From Xanthobacteraceae bacterium (lineage in GTDB: Bacteria > Pseudomonadota > Alphaproteobacteria > Rhizobiales > Xanthobacteraceae): 8,617 nucleotides of DNA. Positions 1 to 5,449 of the stretch are shown one piece after another. How positions within the stretch are numbered: position 1 is the stretch's first letter; every line of letters begins with the position of its first letter. The stretch lies in NCBI GenBank assembly GCA_030037105.1, contig JASHRY010000341.1, positions 1 through 8,617 on the forward strand, read 5' to 3'. The translations under genes were made by a program, and so were the position numbers. The notes under the pieces are model-generated. The model was not told where the DNA came from. It saw only the letters and a program-made list of their open reading frames with translations, and made no database searches.

Positions 1-86
1 CCGGATCGCCGCGAAGCGGCGAGACCGGAATCCATAGGCTCTCCCGCCCGGTCGTTCCCGCATATCGCTTCGCTCATGCGGGCTAC
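1..86. repeat. Noncoding leader with small palindromes
   Basis: No convincing coding frame is visible. Bases 6-22 form a perfect hairpin (TCGCCGC, loop GAA, GCGGCGA). A second imperfect inverted pair (CGCAT ... ATGCG) lies at about 59-79. From memory, strings such as 'GGAATCCATA' and 'CTCATGCGGGCTAC' occur in intergenic repeats of Bradyrhizobium-type genomes; this could not be checked by search. The stretch may be host-type intergenic DNA rather than phage sequence. Confidence 0.4.
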
Positions 87-100
87 TTGCTTTCTATTGA

Positions 101-148
101 CGTCATCCTGAGGCGCTCGCCCGCAGGGCGAGCCTCGACGGATGATGA
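101..148. repeat. Palindromic intergenic repeat (CGTCATCCTGAGG type)
   Basis: The segment begins CGTCATCCTGAGG and ends CCTCGACGGATGATG. Its centre is a perfect hairpin: GCTCGCCC (115-122), loop GCA, GGGCGAGC (126-133). The outer arms CATCCTGAGG and CCTCGACGGATG are imperfectly complementary, so the whole unit is a near-palindrome of about 45 bases. I recall very similar elements scattered between genes in Bradyrhizobiaceae, which is recollection and not a database match. It abuts the 5' end of the pseudogene, and the earliest possible start (TTG at 87) would translate straight through it. That is a reason to prefer the later ATG at 156. Confidence 0.55.
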
Positions 149-155
149 TGAGCGG

Positions 156-544
156 ATGCGCCAGCGCCAAGCGGAGATCGCCTCCATACGCCGTGAACTG
201 GAAGAGATCGCGCGCGACGTTCACAAGCTGTGCCGCGAATGGCCGTTGCTGGTCCGGGCGGAGTTGCGCAAGGCCGGCTACGATCCCGATGAGCCGCGCG
301 TGCTGGCCGGCTATCCCGACAGCGGGCAATGGGCGACTGAAGATAACGGCAAATACGAGGATACGACCAACGCGACTGTTGTCATGGCGGCCCGCAGCAA
401 GCAATCTGAAGCAGAATGCGATGCGCAGTTGGCGGCGGATGGCATTATCTGCAATGCACTGCGCTCGCGGTCATGTTGGGCTTAAGCTATGGAACGCTAT
501 CCGCTTGCTTGAGTGGCCGGCAGATTCCGCCGTTAAGCTTCTAG
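156..544 (+). pseudogene. Broken small gene with GQW motif and cysteine-rich C-terminus
   Basis: The open frame from ATG 156 gives 109 residues and stops at TAA 483-485. It starts with a charged, probably helical segment (RQAEIASIRRELEEIARDV) and has the motif AGYPDSGQW at residues 51-59. This resembles the 'AGxPDGGQW' signature I recall from many rhizobial hypothetical and prophage-linked proteins. A cysteine-containing C-terminal part follows. Coding continues past the stop. Frame 0 reads AMERYP, then frame 2 reads CLSGRQIPPLSF and ends at TAG 542-544. Reading TAA 483 as CAA, and restoring one G between 500 and 501, gives one continuous protein of 129 residues ending CWAQAMERYAACLSGR... and then QIPPLSF. 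The gene therefore carries one nonsense change and one single-base deletion. There is no clear ribosome site before ATG 156; TTG 87 is an unlikely alternative because it reads through a repeat. The function is unknown. Confidence 0.7.
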
Positions 545-552
545 GGGTCGTC

Positions 553-885
553 GTGATTATTGCAAGCCGATCATTGAAACTACGTCAGAATGAAGGCGAT
601 ACTGATATCGCCGTGCGAATCCTGGCGCCGCAACCCAGTCAGAGCCACTGGTCGTGCGATTACGAGATCGACTGGCCTGAGGGAACGCGTAAAGGGACGG
701 CGCACGGATTTGATTCTGTGCAGGCGTTGCTGTTTGCGTTAGAGATGATCGGCGCGGAAATCTACACCAGCGATTATCATAAATCGCAGAAGTTGATGTG
801 GAGTGAGCCGGGCGAAGGATATGGATTTCCAGTGCCCGGGACGATCAGAGACCTCCTGGTCGGCGACGACGCGAAATTCCTTTGA
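553..885 (+). CDS. Small protein of unknown function (DUF6968-like)
   Basis: This encodes 110 residues from GTG 553. AGGGG at 543-547 is a good ribosome site with 5-nt spacing, and it overlaps the restored stop of the upstream pseudogene (542-544), so the two were probably one operon. The frame is open further upstream to 142, but that part is a shadow of the pseudogene. The protein looks soluble, with no signal peptide or membrane segment. Notable stretches are WSCDYEIDWPEGTRKGTAHG (residues 33-52), FDSVQALLFALEMIGAEIY (53-71) and a C-terminal GYGFPVPGTIRDLLVGDD (89-106). The tryptophan/cysteine core followed by a 'DSVQALLFALEMIG' helix matches my memory of the family DUF6968, a short bacterial domain without assigned function; that name is unverified. 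It is not a recognised tail component and is probably accessory or host sequence. Repeats begin 15 bases after its stop. Confidence 0.75.
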   Translation: MIIASRSLKLRQNEGDTDIAVRILAPQPSQSHWSCDYEIDWPEGTRKGTAHGFDSVQALLFALEMIGAEIYTSDYHKSQKLMWSEPGEGYGFPVPGTIRDLLVGDDAKFL

Positions 886-900
886 AGCCAGTTTATCGTG

Positions 901-957
901 CCTTCTCCCCTTGCGGGAGAGGGCGGCCGCGAGCAAAGCGAGCGGCCGGGTGAGGGG
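901..957 (+). repeat. Dispersed repeat, copy A
   Basis: The copy begins CCTTCTCCCCTTGCGGGAGA and ends CCGGGTGAGGGG. It contains two hairpins: TCTCCC-CTTGC-GGGAGA at its left end, and CGGCCGC (924-930) pairing with GCGGCCG (942-948). The same unit occurs inverted at 1579-1636, and its left half recurs inverted at 1003-1025. I recall this 'CCTTCTCCCCTTGCGGGAGAAGG' type from intergenic regions of alphaproteobacterial chromosomes. It lies 15 bases after the 553-885 gene and could act as a transcription-attenuating hairpin, although there is no T-run. Confidence 0.7.
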
Positions 958-1002
958 TGCGACGCCGAACCCACCTATTCTTGTTGTTGAACCGCCGCGT
1001 GG

Positions 1003-1025
1003 CCCTCTCCCGCAAGGGGGAGAGA
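1003..1025 (-). repeat. Dispersed repeat, half copy B (inverted relative to A)
   Basis: The sequence CCCTCTCCCGCAAGGGGGAG is the reverse complement of the left half of copy A with one extra base. Together, A and B could fold the transcript of 901-1025 into one long stem. The rest of the 886-1121 gap (958-1002 and 1026-1121) holds no gene or clear regulatory site, apart from an AGAGAGA ribosome site at about 1110-1116 that serves the next gene. Confidence 0.6.
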
Positions 1026-1121
1026 GCACTGTAATGCGCTTGCTGAGGCCTGAGATGTCGGCGTTGCTGTCCTCCCGAACGCGAAGCGCACGCCAATGAG
1101 CAGCTTTTAGAGAGAATCCGC

Positions 1122-1568
1122 ATGACCGCCGTCAGTCGCGAGCAGATATCGGCCGCGTTCTTCGCCCTTGTCGCCGGCGCGGCTGGACTCACGGCGACGA
1201 GCCGGCGCTTCGTGCATTGGGACCAGGTCAATGAGACGCAGATGCCGTTCCTCACCATGCTCAGGACCGGCGAAGTACGCGGCCGGCAGGGCGAGGGGCT
1301 GCCGACGCTCACCATCAACGCACATGTCTTTATATATATGTCCGCTGGCATGGACCCGGAGGACGTGCCCGACGCCGCCATGAACGCGATGCTCGATGCG
1401 GTCGATGCGGCGGTGGCGCCGTCCGGCGCCGACGCCATCGCCGGCACCAAGCAGACGCTCGGCGGGCTCGTTTCGCACTGCTATCCGCTCGGGCCGGTTT
1501 TCATCGATACCGGCGACATCGACGGCAAGGCCGTTGCCGCCATTCCGTTTCAGATTCTCGTTCCGTAG
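1122..1568 (+). CDS. Probable phage tail terminator protein
   Basis: This encodes 148 residues from ATG 1122, with AGAGAGA (about 1110-1116) as a plausible ribosome site. It is soluble, alpha/beta in character, with no membrane segment. It opens with a helix (REQISAAFFALVAGA), then has WDQVNETQMPFLTML (residues 33-47), a strand region near FIYM, a helix around DAAMNAMLDAVDAAV, and a C-terminal TLGGLVSHCYPLGPVF before a final strand ending FQILVP. This pattern (a central 'P-x-L', 'lldavdaal' helix and 'TLGG.V..c' segment) fits the tail-terminator class that caps the tail tube and joins it to the head. The call rests mainly on position: in siphophages the terminator gene sits just before the major tail protein gene, as here. 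The usual head-completion genes are absent upstream; repeats and accessory genes lie there instead. The call is functional and by context, and no family name is certain. Confidence 0.72.
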   Translation: MTAVSREQISAAFFALVAGAAGLTATSRRFVHWDQVNETQMPFLTMLRTGEVRGRQGEGLPTLTINAHVFIYMSAGMDPEDVPDAAMNAMLDAVDAAVAPSGADAIAGTKQTLGGLVSHCYPLGPVFIDTGDIDGKAVAAIPFQILVP

Positions 1569-1578
1569 GAGCGTTGAG

Positions 1579-1636
1579 CCCCTCACCCGGCTCGCGGCCG
1601 ATGCCGCTTGCCACCCTCTCCCGCAAGGGGAGAAGG
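1579..1636 (-). repeat. Dispersed repeat, copy C (inverted relative to A)
   Basis: The segment starts CCCCTCACCCGGCTCGCGGC and ends CTCTCCCGCAAGGGGAGAAGG. It is the reverse complement of copy A, with a diverged middle. It fills most of the 115-base gap between the tail terminator and major tail genes. A and C together bracket the terminator gene as an inverted pair. Right of the repeat, 1671-1676 (AGGAGA) is the ribosome site of the next gene. Confidence 0.7.
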
Positions 1637-1683
1637 TGCATTCGCGATTTCCAGCTTTCAAACGATCATCAGGAGACCCGCCC

Positions 1684-2424
1684 ATGACCCAATTCGCCTT
1701 CGGTTCCGGCACGCTGATCGGCAAACGCACCGACATAACCGGCACGCCGCCGTGCCTGCTGGGCACGCTCGACACCGTCTCGCTCGACTTCGACCGCAAG
1801 ATCGAGACTCTGCTCGGGCAGTACGCCGTTCCGGTCGCGGCCGGCGGCGGCGAGTTCAAGATCACCGGCAAGGCGAAGTTTGCGCGGCTGCAGGCGACGC
1901 AGATCAACAATCTGTTCCTGGGCCAAACGCTCACGGCGGACAGCATGCTGGAGATGACCACTGGAGAGACCGGCACCGTCGCCTCCGGCGCGGTCACCGT
2001 CGCCAACAGCGCGACCTTCGTCGAGGATTTCGGCGTGTTCTATGCCGCCTCCGGCGCGCAGCTTGCGCCGGTCGCCTCCTCGCCGGCGCAGGGCCAGTAC
2101 AGCGTGGCGAGCGGCGTCTACACCTTCAACTCCGCCGACAACGGCGCTGCGGTGCTGATCTATTACAGCTACACCGTCGCTGCGGGCAACAACATCAGCC
2201 TGGCGAACCAGCTCGCCGGCCCGCTGCCGCTGTTCGAAGTCTCGCTAAAGGAGACGTTCAACTATTTCGGCGCCAGCAAGGATTTATTGGTGAAGCTCAA
2301 CGCCTGTGTCTCGTCGAAGCTGTCGCTGCCGTTCTCCAATCAGAAATTCGCCATAGCCGAATTCGATTTCCAGGCGATCGCCGATTCCTCGAACAATATC
2401 GGCACCATCAGCCTGAGCGAATAA
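1684..2424 (+). CDS. Phage major tail (tube) protein
   Basis: This encodes 246 residues from ATG 1684, with a strong AGGAGA site seven bases upstream. The frame is open back to 1396, but that part is a shadow of the terminator gene. The protein polymerises into the tail tube. It is beta-rich, with small residues prevailing and no signal or membrane segment. The N-terminus (GTLIGKRTDITGTPPCLLGT) and the early GEFKITGKAKFARLQATQIN segment (about residues 57-76) resemble tube proteins of lambda/HK97-type siphophages. A middle part (about 95-165) with repeated VASGAVTVANSATF and YSVASGVYTFNSADNGAAVL elements looks like an inserted beta-sandwich. The C-terminus returns to the tube fold (FEVSLKETFNYFGASKDLLV ... 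FQAIADSSNNIGTISLSE). Its size and its position after the terminator and before the chaperone agree with this role. Its stop is only seven bases from the stop of the convergent nucleotidyltransferase gene, with no visible terminator. Confidence 0.85.
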   Translation: MTQFAFGSGTLIGKRTDITGTPPCLLGTLDTVSLDFDRKIETLLGQYAVPVAAGGGEFKITGKAKFARLQATQINNLFLGQTLTADSMLEMTTGETGTVASGAVTVANSATFVEDFGVFYAASGAQLAPVASSPAQGQYSVASGVYTFNSADNGAAVLIYYSYTVAAGNNISLANQLAGPLPLFEVSLKETFNYFGASKDLLVKLNACVSSKLSLPFSNQKFAIAEFDFQAIADSSNNIGTISLSE

Positions 2425-2431
2425 GGCTCCC

Positions 2432-3457
2432 TCATTTTTTGAAAAGCGAAGCGGCCTCGTTAAACACCGTCTTCGGGAGCATTCGCAATTGTTCCGGAGC
2501 ATACGGCAGATGCGGCATGTACTCGGCGACCAGACGGCCAACGGCCTGAGCCTGCGCTTCGTCGCGTTTGCGCTTGAGGTGCGCGCGATCTTGGCGTTTC
2601 GAAAGCCAGAGTTTGTGAGCAGCCCAAACACGCGGATCGGTCGCTACGATGCGGCAGGGCTCGCCCCTTTCGTCGACGGCAATGGCTTCGAAAGAGGGTG
2701 CGCTTTCATGCCAGTCCAATCCTTCCATTTCGGTGGCTAGAAGGTCATCGGCTTCGTTGCCGACTCCCAAGCGTTCCGGCTGCCACGGCGGATCGCGTGA
2801 CGGCTTGATCAGATCGACGAGGTATCCGTCATCGTTTTCGGCTCGGAATGTGTAGGCTGAACGCTTGAAACTGCGATCTATCTTCTGCAGCAAATGCAAT
2901 AACGAAAGGTGCGTTACATCTTCGCTTGCAACGAACATCAACCTCCTGCGGGCATGGAACAGCAAGTCGATGTCTTCGGTGGTCGTTAGACCCGGATCGA
3001 TGCGAACGCCCGCGGCTGCCTCGTAAGCATAGATCGCGTTTGTGCCAAGCACGCGTATGCCCGACCCGAGCATCCCGACGTGATCCAGTCCCCGTATAAT
3101 CTTGGCGCCGATCAGTGGAACGCGTCCCAGACCGAGGGCGCGATTGATGGCTGACTGTCGGGCGAGTATCATTTTTAGATTTTTGAGGCGGGCCTGCGCC
3201 TCCGACCGGCCGCGCTCATACTCGGTCTTAATCGCCTCGGTCTTTTTCGCGCGTGGACCCAAGGACGTTTGTCGCCGGATTCCGGATTTGTCGTAGTGGC
3301 TGCGGACTAGATAGTCGCGCTCGCCATCCTTCATCCAAACCATGGAACCGCGGTACCCCTTGGCCCGTTCGTCAGCCTCGCGATAGGCGGCGTAGCGTTG
3401 CTGGGTGTTGACCATCTCCTTGCGCTGGTCGCTATTTAATTCTTGAAATTCAATCAC
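2432..3457 (-). CDS. Nucleotidyltransferase-family cargo protein (COG5397/NTP_transf_8-like)
   Basis: This encodes 341 residues from GTG 3457, read against the tail genes. TTG 3526 would add 23 residues, but family members as I recall them begin near (M)IEFQ.LNxDQR, and a promoter-like pair fits inside the extra part. The order seen is an N-terminal MVNTQQRYAAYREAD helix, a GSMVW element, SLGPRAKKTE, a long charged helix, RALGLGRVP, then the catalytic-type core. The core has VLGTNAIYAYEAAAGV followed by TEDIDLL (Asp162 and Asp164) and, later, YLVDLI (Asp215). That makes three carboxylates arranged as in polymerase-beta-type nucleotidyltransferases. The C-terminal part has ATDPRVWAAHKLWLSKRQDR and a basic KRKRDEAQAQAV helix. 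The family is known as a putative nucleotidyltransferase with unproven substrate. It sits where morons insert, between two late tail genes. One hand-counted 60-base stretch near its 5' end is 37% GC and one near its 3' end is 53%, against about 67% for a stretch of the tape measure gene, which suggests separate acquisition. A defence or lysogenic-conversion role is inference only. Confidence 0.82.
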   Translation of the reverse strand: MIEFQELNSDQRKEMVNTQQRYAAYREADERAKGYRGSMVWMKDGERDYLVRSHYDKSGIRRQTSLGPRAKKTEAIKTEYERGRSEAQARLKNLKMILARQSAINRALGLGRVPLIGAKIIRGLDHVGMLGSGIRVLGTNAIYAYEAAAGVRIDPGLTTTEDIDLLFHARRRLMFVASEDVTHLSLLHLLQKIDRSFKRSAYTFRAENDDGYLVDLIKPSRDPPWQPERLGVGNEADDLLATEMEGLDWHESAPSFEAIAVDERGEPCRIVATDPRVWAAHKLWLSKRQDRAHLKRKRDEAQAQAVGRLVAEYMPHLPYAPEQLRMLPKTVFNEAASLFKK

Positions 3458-3497
3458 TTCAACAGGCTCATCGATTTTTTCCGTTGTCTGTTGAAGA

Positions 3498-3526
3498 AGT
3501 TTAGCAAGCTGTATCAATACCTTCAA
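3498..3526 (-). promoter_or_regulatory. Candidate promoter for the nucleotidyltransferase gene
   Basis: On the minus strand, TTGAAG (3521-3526) and TAAACT (3498-3503) are separated by exactly 17 bases. Each matches four of six positions of the sigma-70 consensus, in a locally AT-rich stretch. It would start transcription about 35 bases before GTG 3457, which supports that start codon over TTG 3526. Matches this weak are common by chance. Confidence 0.3.
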
Positions 3527-3599
3527 CAGTTACAGTCGTCCCGGACTTTAACTGATGAAGCCATTGATAGCTAAGCTCTTTTGCGAGGGAGATCATGAC

Positions 3600-4025
3600 G
3601 TGACGCTTGAATCCGACGACAGCCTCGACCTTTCCGACGCTCGGCAGGTCCGCCTCGGCGGCCGCGACTGGTTCGTCGCGCCGTTGTCGTTGCGGCAGAT
3701 CCTCGCCATCGCCGATCATGTGCCGAAACTGTCGGCAATCGCCGTCGACAACCTCGCCGGCGAGCGCCTCGCGCCGCTCGCCGAGGTGGTGTGGCACGGC
3801 TTGCGCCGCGCCCATCCGCGATTGACGCGGGATGAATTTTTCGACTTGCCGATCACCATCGCCGAGCTCGTCGCGGCCCTGCCAGTGGTGATCGAGCAGG
3901 CCGGCGGCCGGCGGGTGGACGGGGGCGACGGCGCGGCGGCGCAGGGGGCCGCGCCCGCGGGGGAACTCATGGCGGCGAGCGCTTCGATTGCGTCGATTGG
4001 CGCGCGCTCGTCGCCGAGCTCGTGA
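3600..4025 (+). CDS. Tail assembly chaperone, unshifted product (gpG-like)
   Basis: This encodes 141 residues from GTG 3600, preceded by GAGGGAG at 3585-3591 (8-nt spacing). ATG 3555 is in frame but lacks a ribosome site, and its extra 15 residues lie in the junction next to the inserted antisense gene. The protein begins with a short strand-rich part (VRLGGRDWFVAPLSLRQIL) and continues as helices (IAVDNLAGERLAPLAEVVWH, TRDEFFDLPITIAELVAALP). It ends in a low-complexity Gly/Ala-rich tail (from about residue 104) that is typical of the slippage zone of G/GT chaperone pairs. Such proteins bind the tape measure during tail assembly and are not in the virion. The position directly before the tape measure gene, and the overlapping second frame that continues as sensible protein, support the call. 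The last 19 residues after the slip point (MAASASIASIGARSSPSS end) are low-information. Confidence 0.75.
   Translation: MTLESDDSLDLSDARQVRLGGRDWFVAPLSLRQILAIADHVPKLSAIAVDNLAGERLAPLAEVVWHGLRRAHPRLTRDEFFDLPITIAELVAALPVVIEQAGGRRVDGGDGAAAQGAAPAGELMAASASIASIGARSSPSS
3943..4015 (+). promoter_or_regulatory. Programmed -1 frameshift signal
   Basis: Three elements line up. AGGGGG (3943-3948) can pair with the 16S anti-Shine-Dalgarno with one G-U. After 10 bases comes the heptamer G GGG GAA (3959-3965), where the P-site glycine tRNA can move from GGG to GGG without mismatch. After a 5-base spacer comes a 12-bp stem, 3971-3982 with 4004-4015 (one G-U), closing a 21-base loop. This is the arrangement known from dnaX and lambda-type chaperones. 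The A-site codon GAA would re-pair imperfectly on GGA, so the heptamer is not a perfect X XXY YYZ. The G-run at 3944-3948 (G GGG GCC) is a second possible slip point. Confidence 0.65.
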
Positions 4026-4222
4026 TCAAACTGCACTGGACGCGCGAGCAGGTCCTCGATCAGATCGACATTCCCTTTCTCGAGGATTTGCATCGCGCCT
4101 GGGCGGATTTTCCGCCGCTGCGCCGCTTGGTCGCCGCCTATCTCGGCCACAAGCCGCGGCCGCGGCCGTCGCGGAACTATCAGGAGCTGCTCGCTATGTT
4201 CCCGGGCGGCACGATCAGGTAA
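3965..4222 (+). CDS. Tail assembly chaperone, -1 frame extension (gpT-like part of the GT fusion)
   Basis: In the -1 frame relative to the preceding gene, 85 codons run from about 3965 to TAA 4220-4222. Protein-like sequence starts well before any start codon: GGERFDCVDWRALVAELVIK, then LHWTREQVLDQIDIPFLEDL, HRAWADFPPLRRLVAAYLGH, and a Pro/Arg-rich end with NYQELLAMFPGG. This argues for entry by ribosomal frameshifting, giving a fusion of about 207 residues from GTG 3600. In siphophages the longer minor product recruits tube subunits onto the tape measure. GTG 4022 overlaps the TGA of the first frame (GTGA), so coupled reinitiation is a possible alternative, but it would lose the coherent segment upstream and has a poor ribosome site. 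The -1 frame is open from 3836. I cannot name a specific Pfam chaperone family with confidence. Confidence 0.75.
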   Translation, partial: THGGERFDCVDWRALVAELVIKLHWTREQVLDQIDIPFLEDLHRAWADFPPLRRLVAAYLGHKPRPRPSRNYQELLAMFPGGTIR

Positions 4223-4240
4223 GGCAATGAGGATCGCCGG

Positions 4241-5443
4241 ATGGCCGATGACAATGAGGTCGTGATCAGTTTCGGCGCCCAGACCGATGATGCGCTTGCG
4301 GGCATCGCCCAGGTCCGCGACGCGCTTTCCGGGCTGACCGCGCCGGTCCGCGGCCTCGGCGGCAGCCTTGGTCAATTGCGCGCCGTCTTCGGCGCCGCGC
4401 TGCCGGCCGGCCAGTTGTCGCAACTGGTCAAGGATTTCGGCGATCTCGGCACGCAAGCCCAGCGCAGCGCCCTCCAGGTGAAGGAGGTCGGCGCCGAAAT
4501 CAAGGTTTTGCGCGAGGGCCTAGCCGAGAAGAAAATCGTCTTCGACGCCGAGGCGAGCCAATTCCAGATTACGCAGAATCAGAAATTCGCGCTGCTCGAG
4601 GCGGAGACGCAAAAAGAGTACGAGGCCGAATTGGCCTTGCTGCAGCAGGAAGCGGCGCTCGGAAACCTGAGCGTGGCGCAAAGGCAAGGAGTGCTCGACA
4701 AGATCGCGGAGCTGGAACAGAAGCACCGCACCGACATGCTCAAGCTCGACGAGCAGGCGATCGCGCAGCAGCAGCAGCAATGGACGTCGGCGCTGAACAC
4801 GATCGAGGGGGCGTTCAATTCGCAGCTTCGCGGACTGCTCGCCGGCACGACGAGTTGGTCGCAGGCCTTCAAGCATATTCTCGGCGACATCATCATCAAG
4901 TTCATCGAGATGTGCGAGGAGATGGTGGTAAAGTGGGCGGCTGCGGAGCTTGCGCAGACGACCGCGACGACGACCGGCGCGGCGGCGCGCGCCGCGGCCG
5001 AGCAGACCGCGGCCGGCTCCGGCATTCTCGCCAACGCCGCCAGCGCCATGCGCGCGATCATGACCGACGCCGGGCAGGCTTTTGCCGGCGTGTTCGCTTT
5101 CCTGGCGCCAGTGATGGGGCCGGCGGCGGCCGGACCGGCGGCGGCGGCGCAGGCGACCGTGTGCGCGGCGGCGGTCTTCGAGACGGGCACCGATTACGTG
5201 GTGCGCGGCGGCCTCGCTTTGATCCATCCGGGCGAGACGATCGTGCCGGCGCGCGGCTCGGGGCCGTTCACCAGCGGCGGCATGGGGGCGCAGATCCACG
5301 CGCCGGTGAGCATCAGCGTTTCGGCGCTCGATTCGCAGAGCGTCGCGCGCTTCTTCAACGACAACTCGAAGCACATGATGCGCGCCATCAACGACGCGGT
5401 GAAGCGCGGCGCCCATCTCGGGCTGCGACGGTTACAATCATGA
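4241..5443 (+). CDS. Short phage tail tape measure protein
   Basis: This encodes 400 residues from ATG 4241, with GAGG at 4229-4232 (8-nt spacing). The N-terminus is soluble (VVISFGAQTDDALAGI). Residues about 75-180 are a charged, glutamine-rich probable coiled coil ending AIAQQQQQW. Next comes LNTIEGAFNSQLRGLLAGTT (185-204), a segment conserved in alphaproteobacterial tape measures, then a Thr/Ala-rich helical stretch and a hydrophobic part FAGVFAFLAPVMGPAAAGPA (281-300) that could insert in a membrane. The C-terminus has the recurrent motif YVVRGGLALIHPGETIVPA (319-337). Tape measures set tail length and exit at DNA ejection. Most are 600-1200 residues; at 400 this one is short, mainly through a reduced N-terminal and central part, so a short tail is expected. 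The reading frame is uninterrupted and both ends look complete. It follows the chaperone by 18 bases. Confidence 0.85.
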   Translation: MADDNEVVISFGAQTDDALAGIAQVRDALSGLTAPVRGLGGSLGQLRAVFGAALPAGQLSQLVKDFGDLGTQAQRSALQVKEVGAEIKVLREGLAEKKIVFDAEASQFQITQNQKFALLEAETQKEYEAELALLQQEAALGNLSVAQRQGVLDKIAELEQKHRTDMLKLDEQAIAQQQQQWTSALNTIEGAFNSQLRGLLAGTTSWSQAFKHILGDIIIKFIEMCEEMVVKWAAAELAQTTATTTGAAARAAAEQTAAGSGILANAASAMRAIMTDAGQAFAGVFAFLAPVMGPAAAGPAAAAQATVCAAAVFETGTDYVVRGGLALIHPGETIVPARGSGPFTSGGMGAQIHAPVSISVSALDSQSVARFFNDNSKHMMRAINDAVKRGAHLGLRRLQS

Positions 5444-5449
5444 CCGGCC

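Noticed and set aside
142..552. N-terminal half of the long + frame running from 142 to 885
   Set aside because: This part is the +1 shadow of the pseudogene, with Arg/Ser-rich composition. Only the part from GTG 553 reads like a protein and has a ribosome site.
1..1121. CRISPR array or tRNA/attachment site
   Set aside because: The repeats are few, palindromic and unevenly spaced, and no cloverleaf or direct-repeat pair is visible.
1326..1341. AT-rich TATATATAT stretch as a possible promoter
   Set aside because: It is inside the terminator coding frame (HVFIYMS), with no partner -35 element at a suitable distance.
1107..2006. Long minus-strand open frame opposite the terminator and major tail genes
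   Set aside because: It runs across two well-supported + genes and a repeat, with no ribosome site or recognisable motif. Long antisense frames are expected at this GC content.
2425..2470. T-run after the major tail gene (ATTTTTT) as a rho-independent terminator
   Set aside because: No stem precedes it, and the T-run encodes the lysines at the end of the opposite-strand gene.
1608..2549. Second + frame of 313 codons over the major tail gene
   Set aside because: Arg/Gln-rich shadow translation; the 1684-2424 frame has the ribosome site and tube-like sequence.
4022..4222. Independent 66-aa gene starting at GTG 4022 by stop-start coupling (GTGA)
   Set aside because: Coherent protein sequence in this frame begins about 17 codons upstream, and a frameshift signal is present. 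It is kept only as an alternative.
4520..5416. Minus-strand open frame opposite the tape measure gene
   Set aside because: Its composition is extremely Arg/His/Leu-rich and mirrors the coding strand, so it is a codon-bias shadow.
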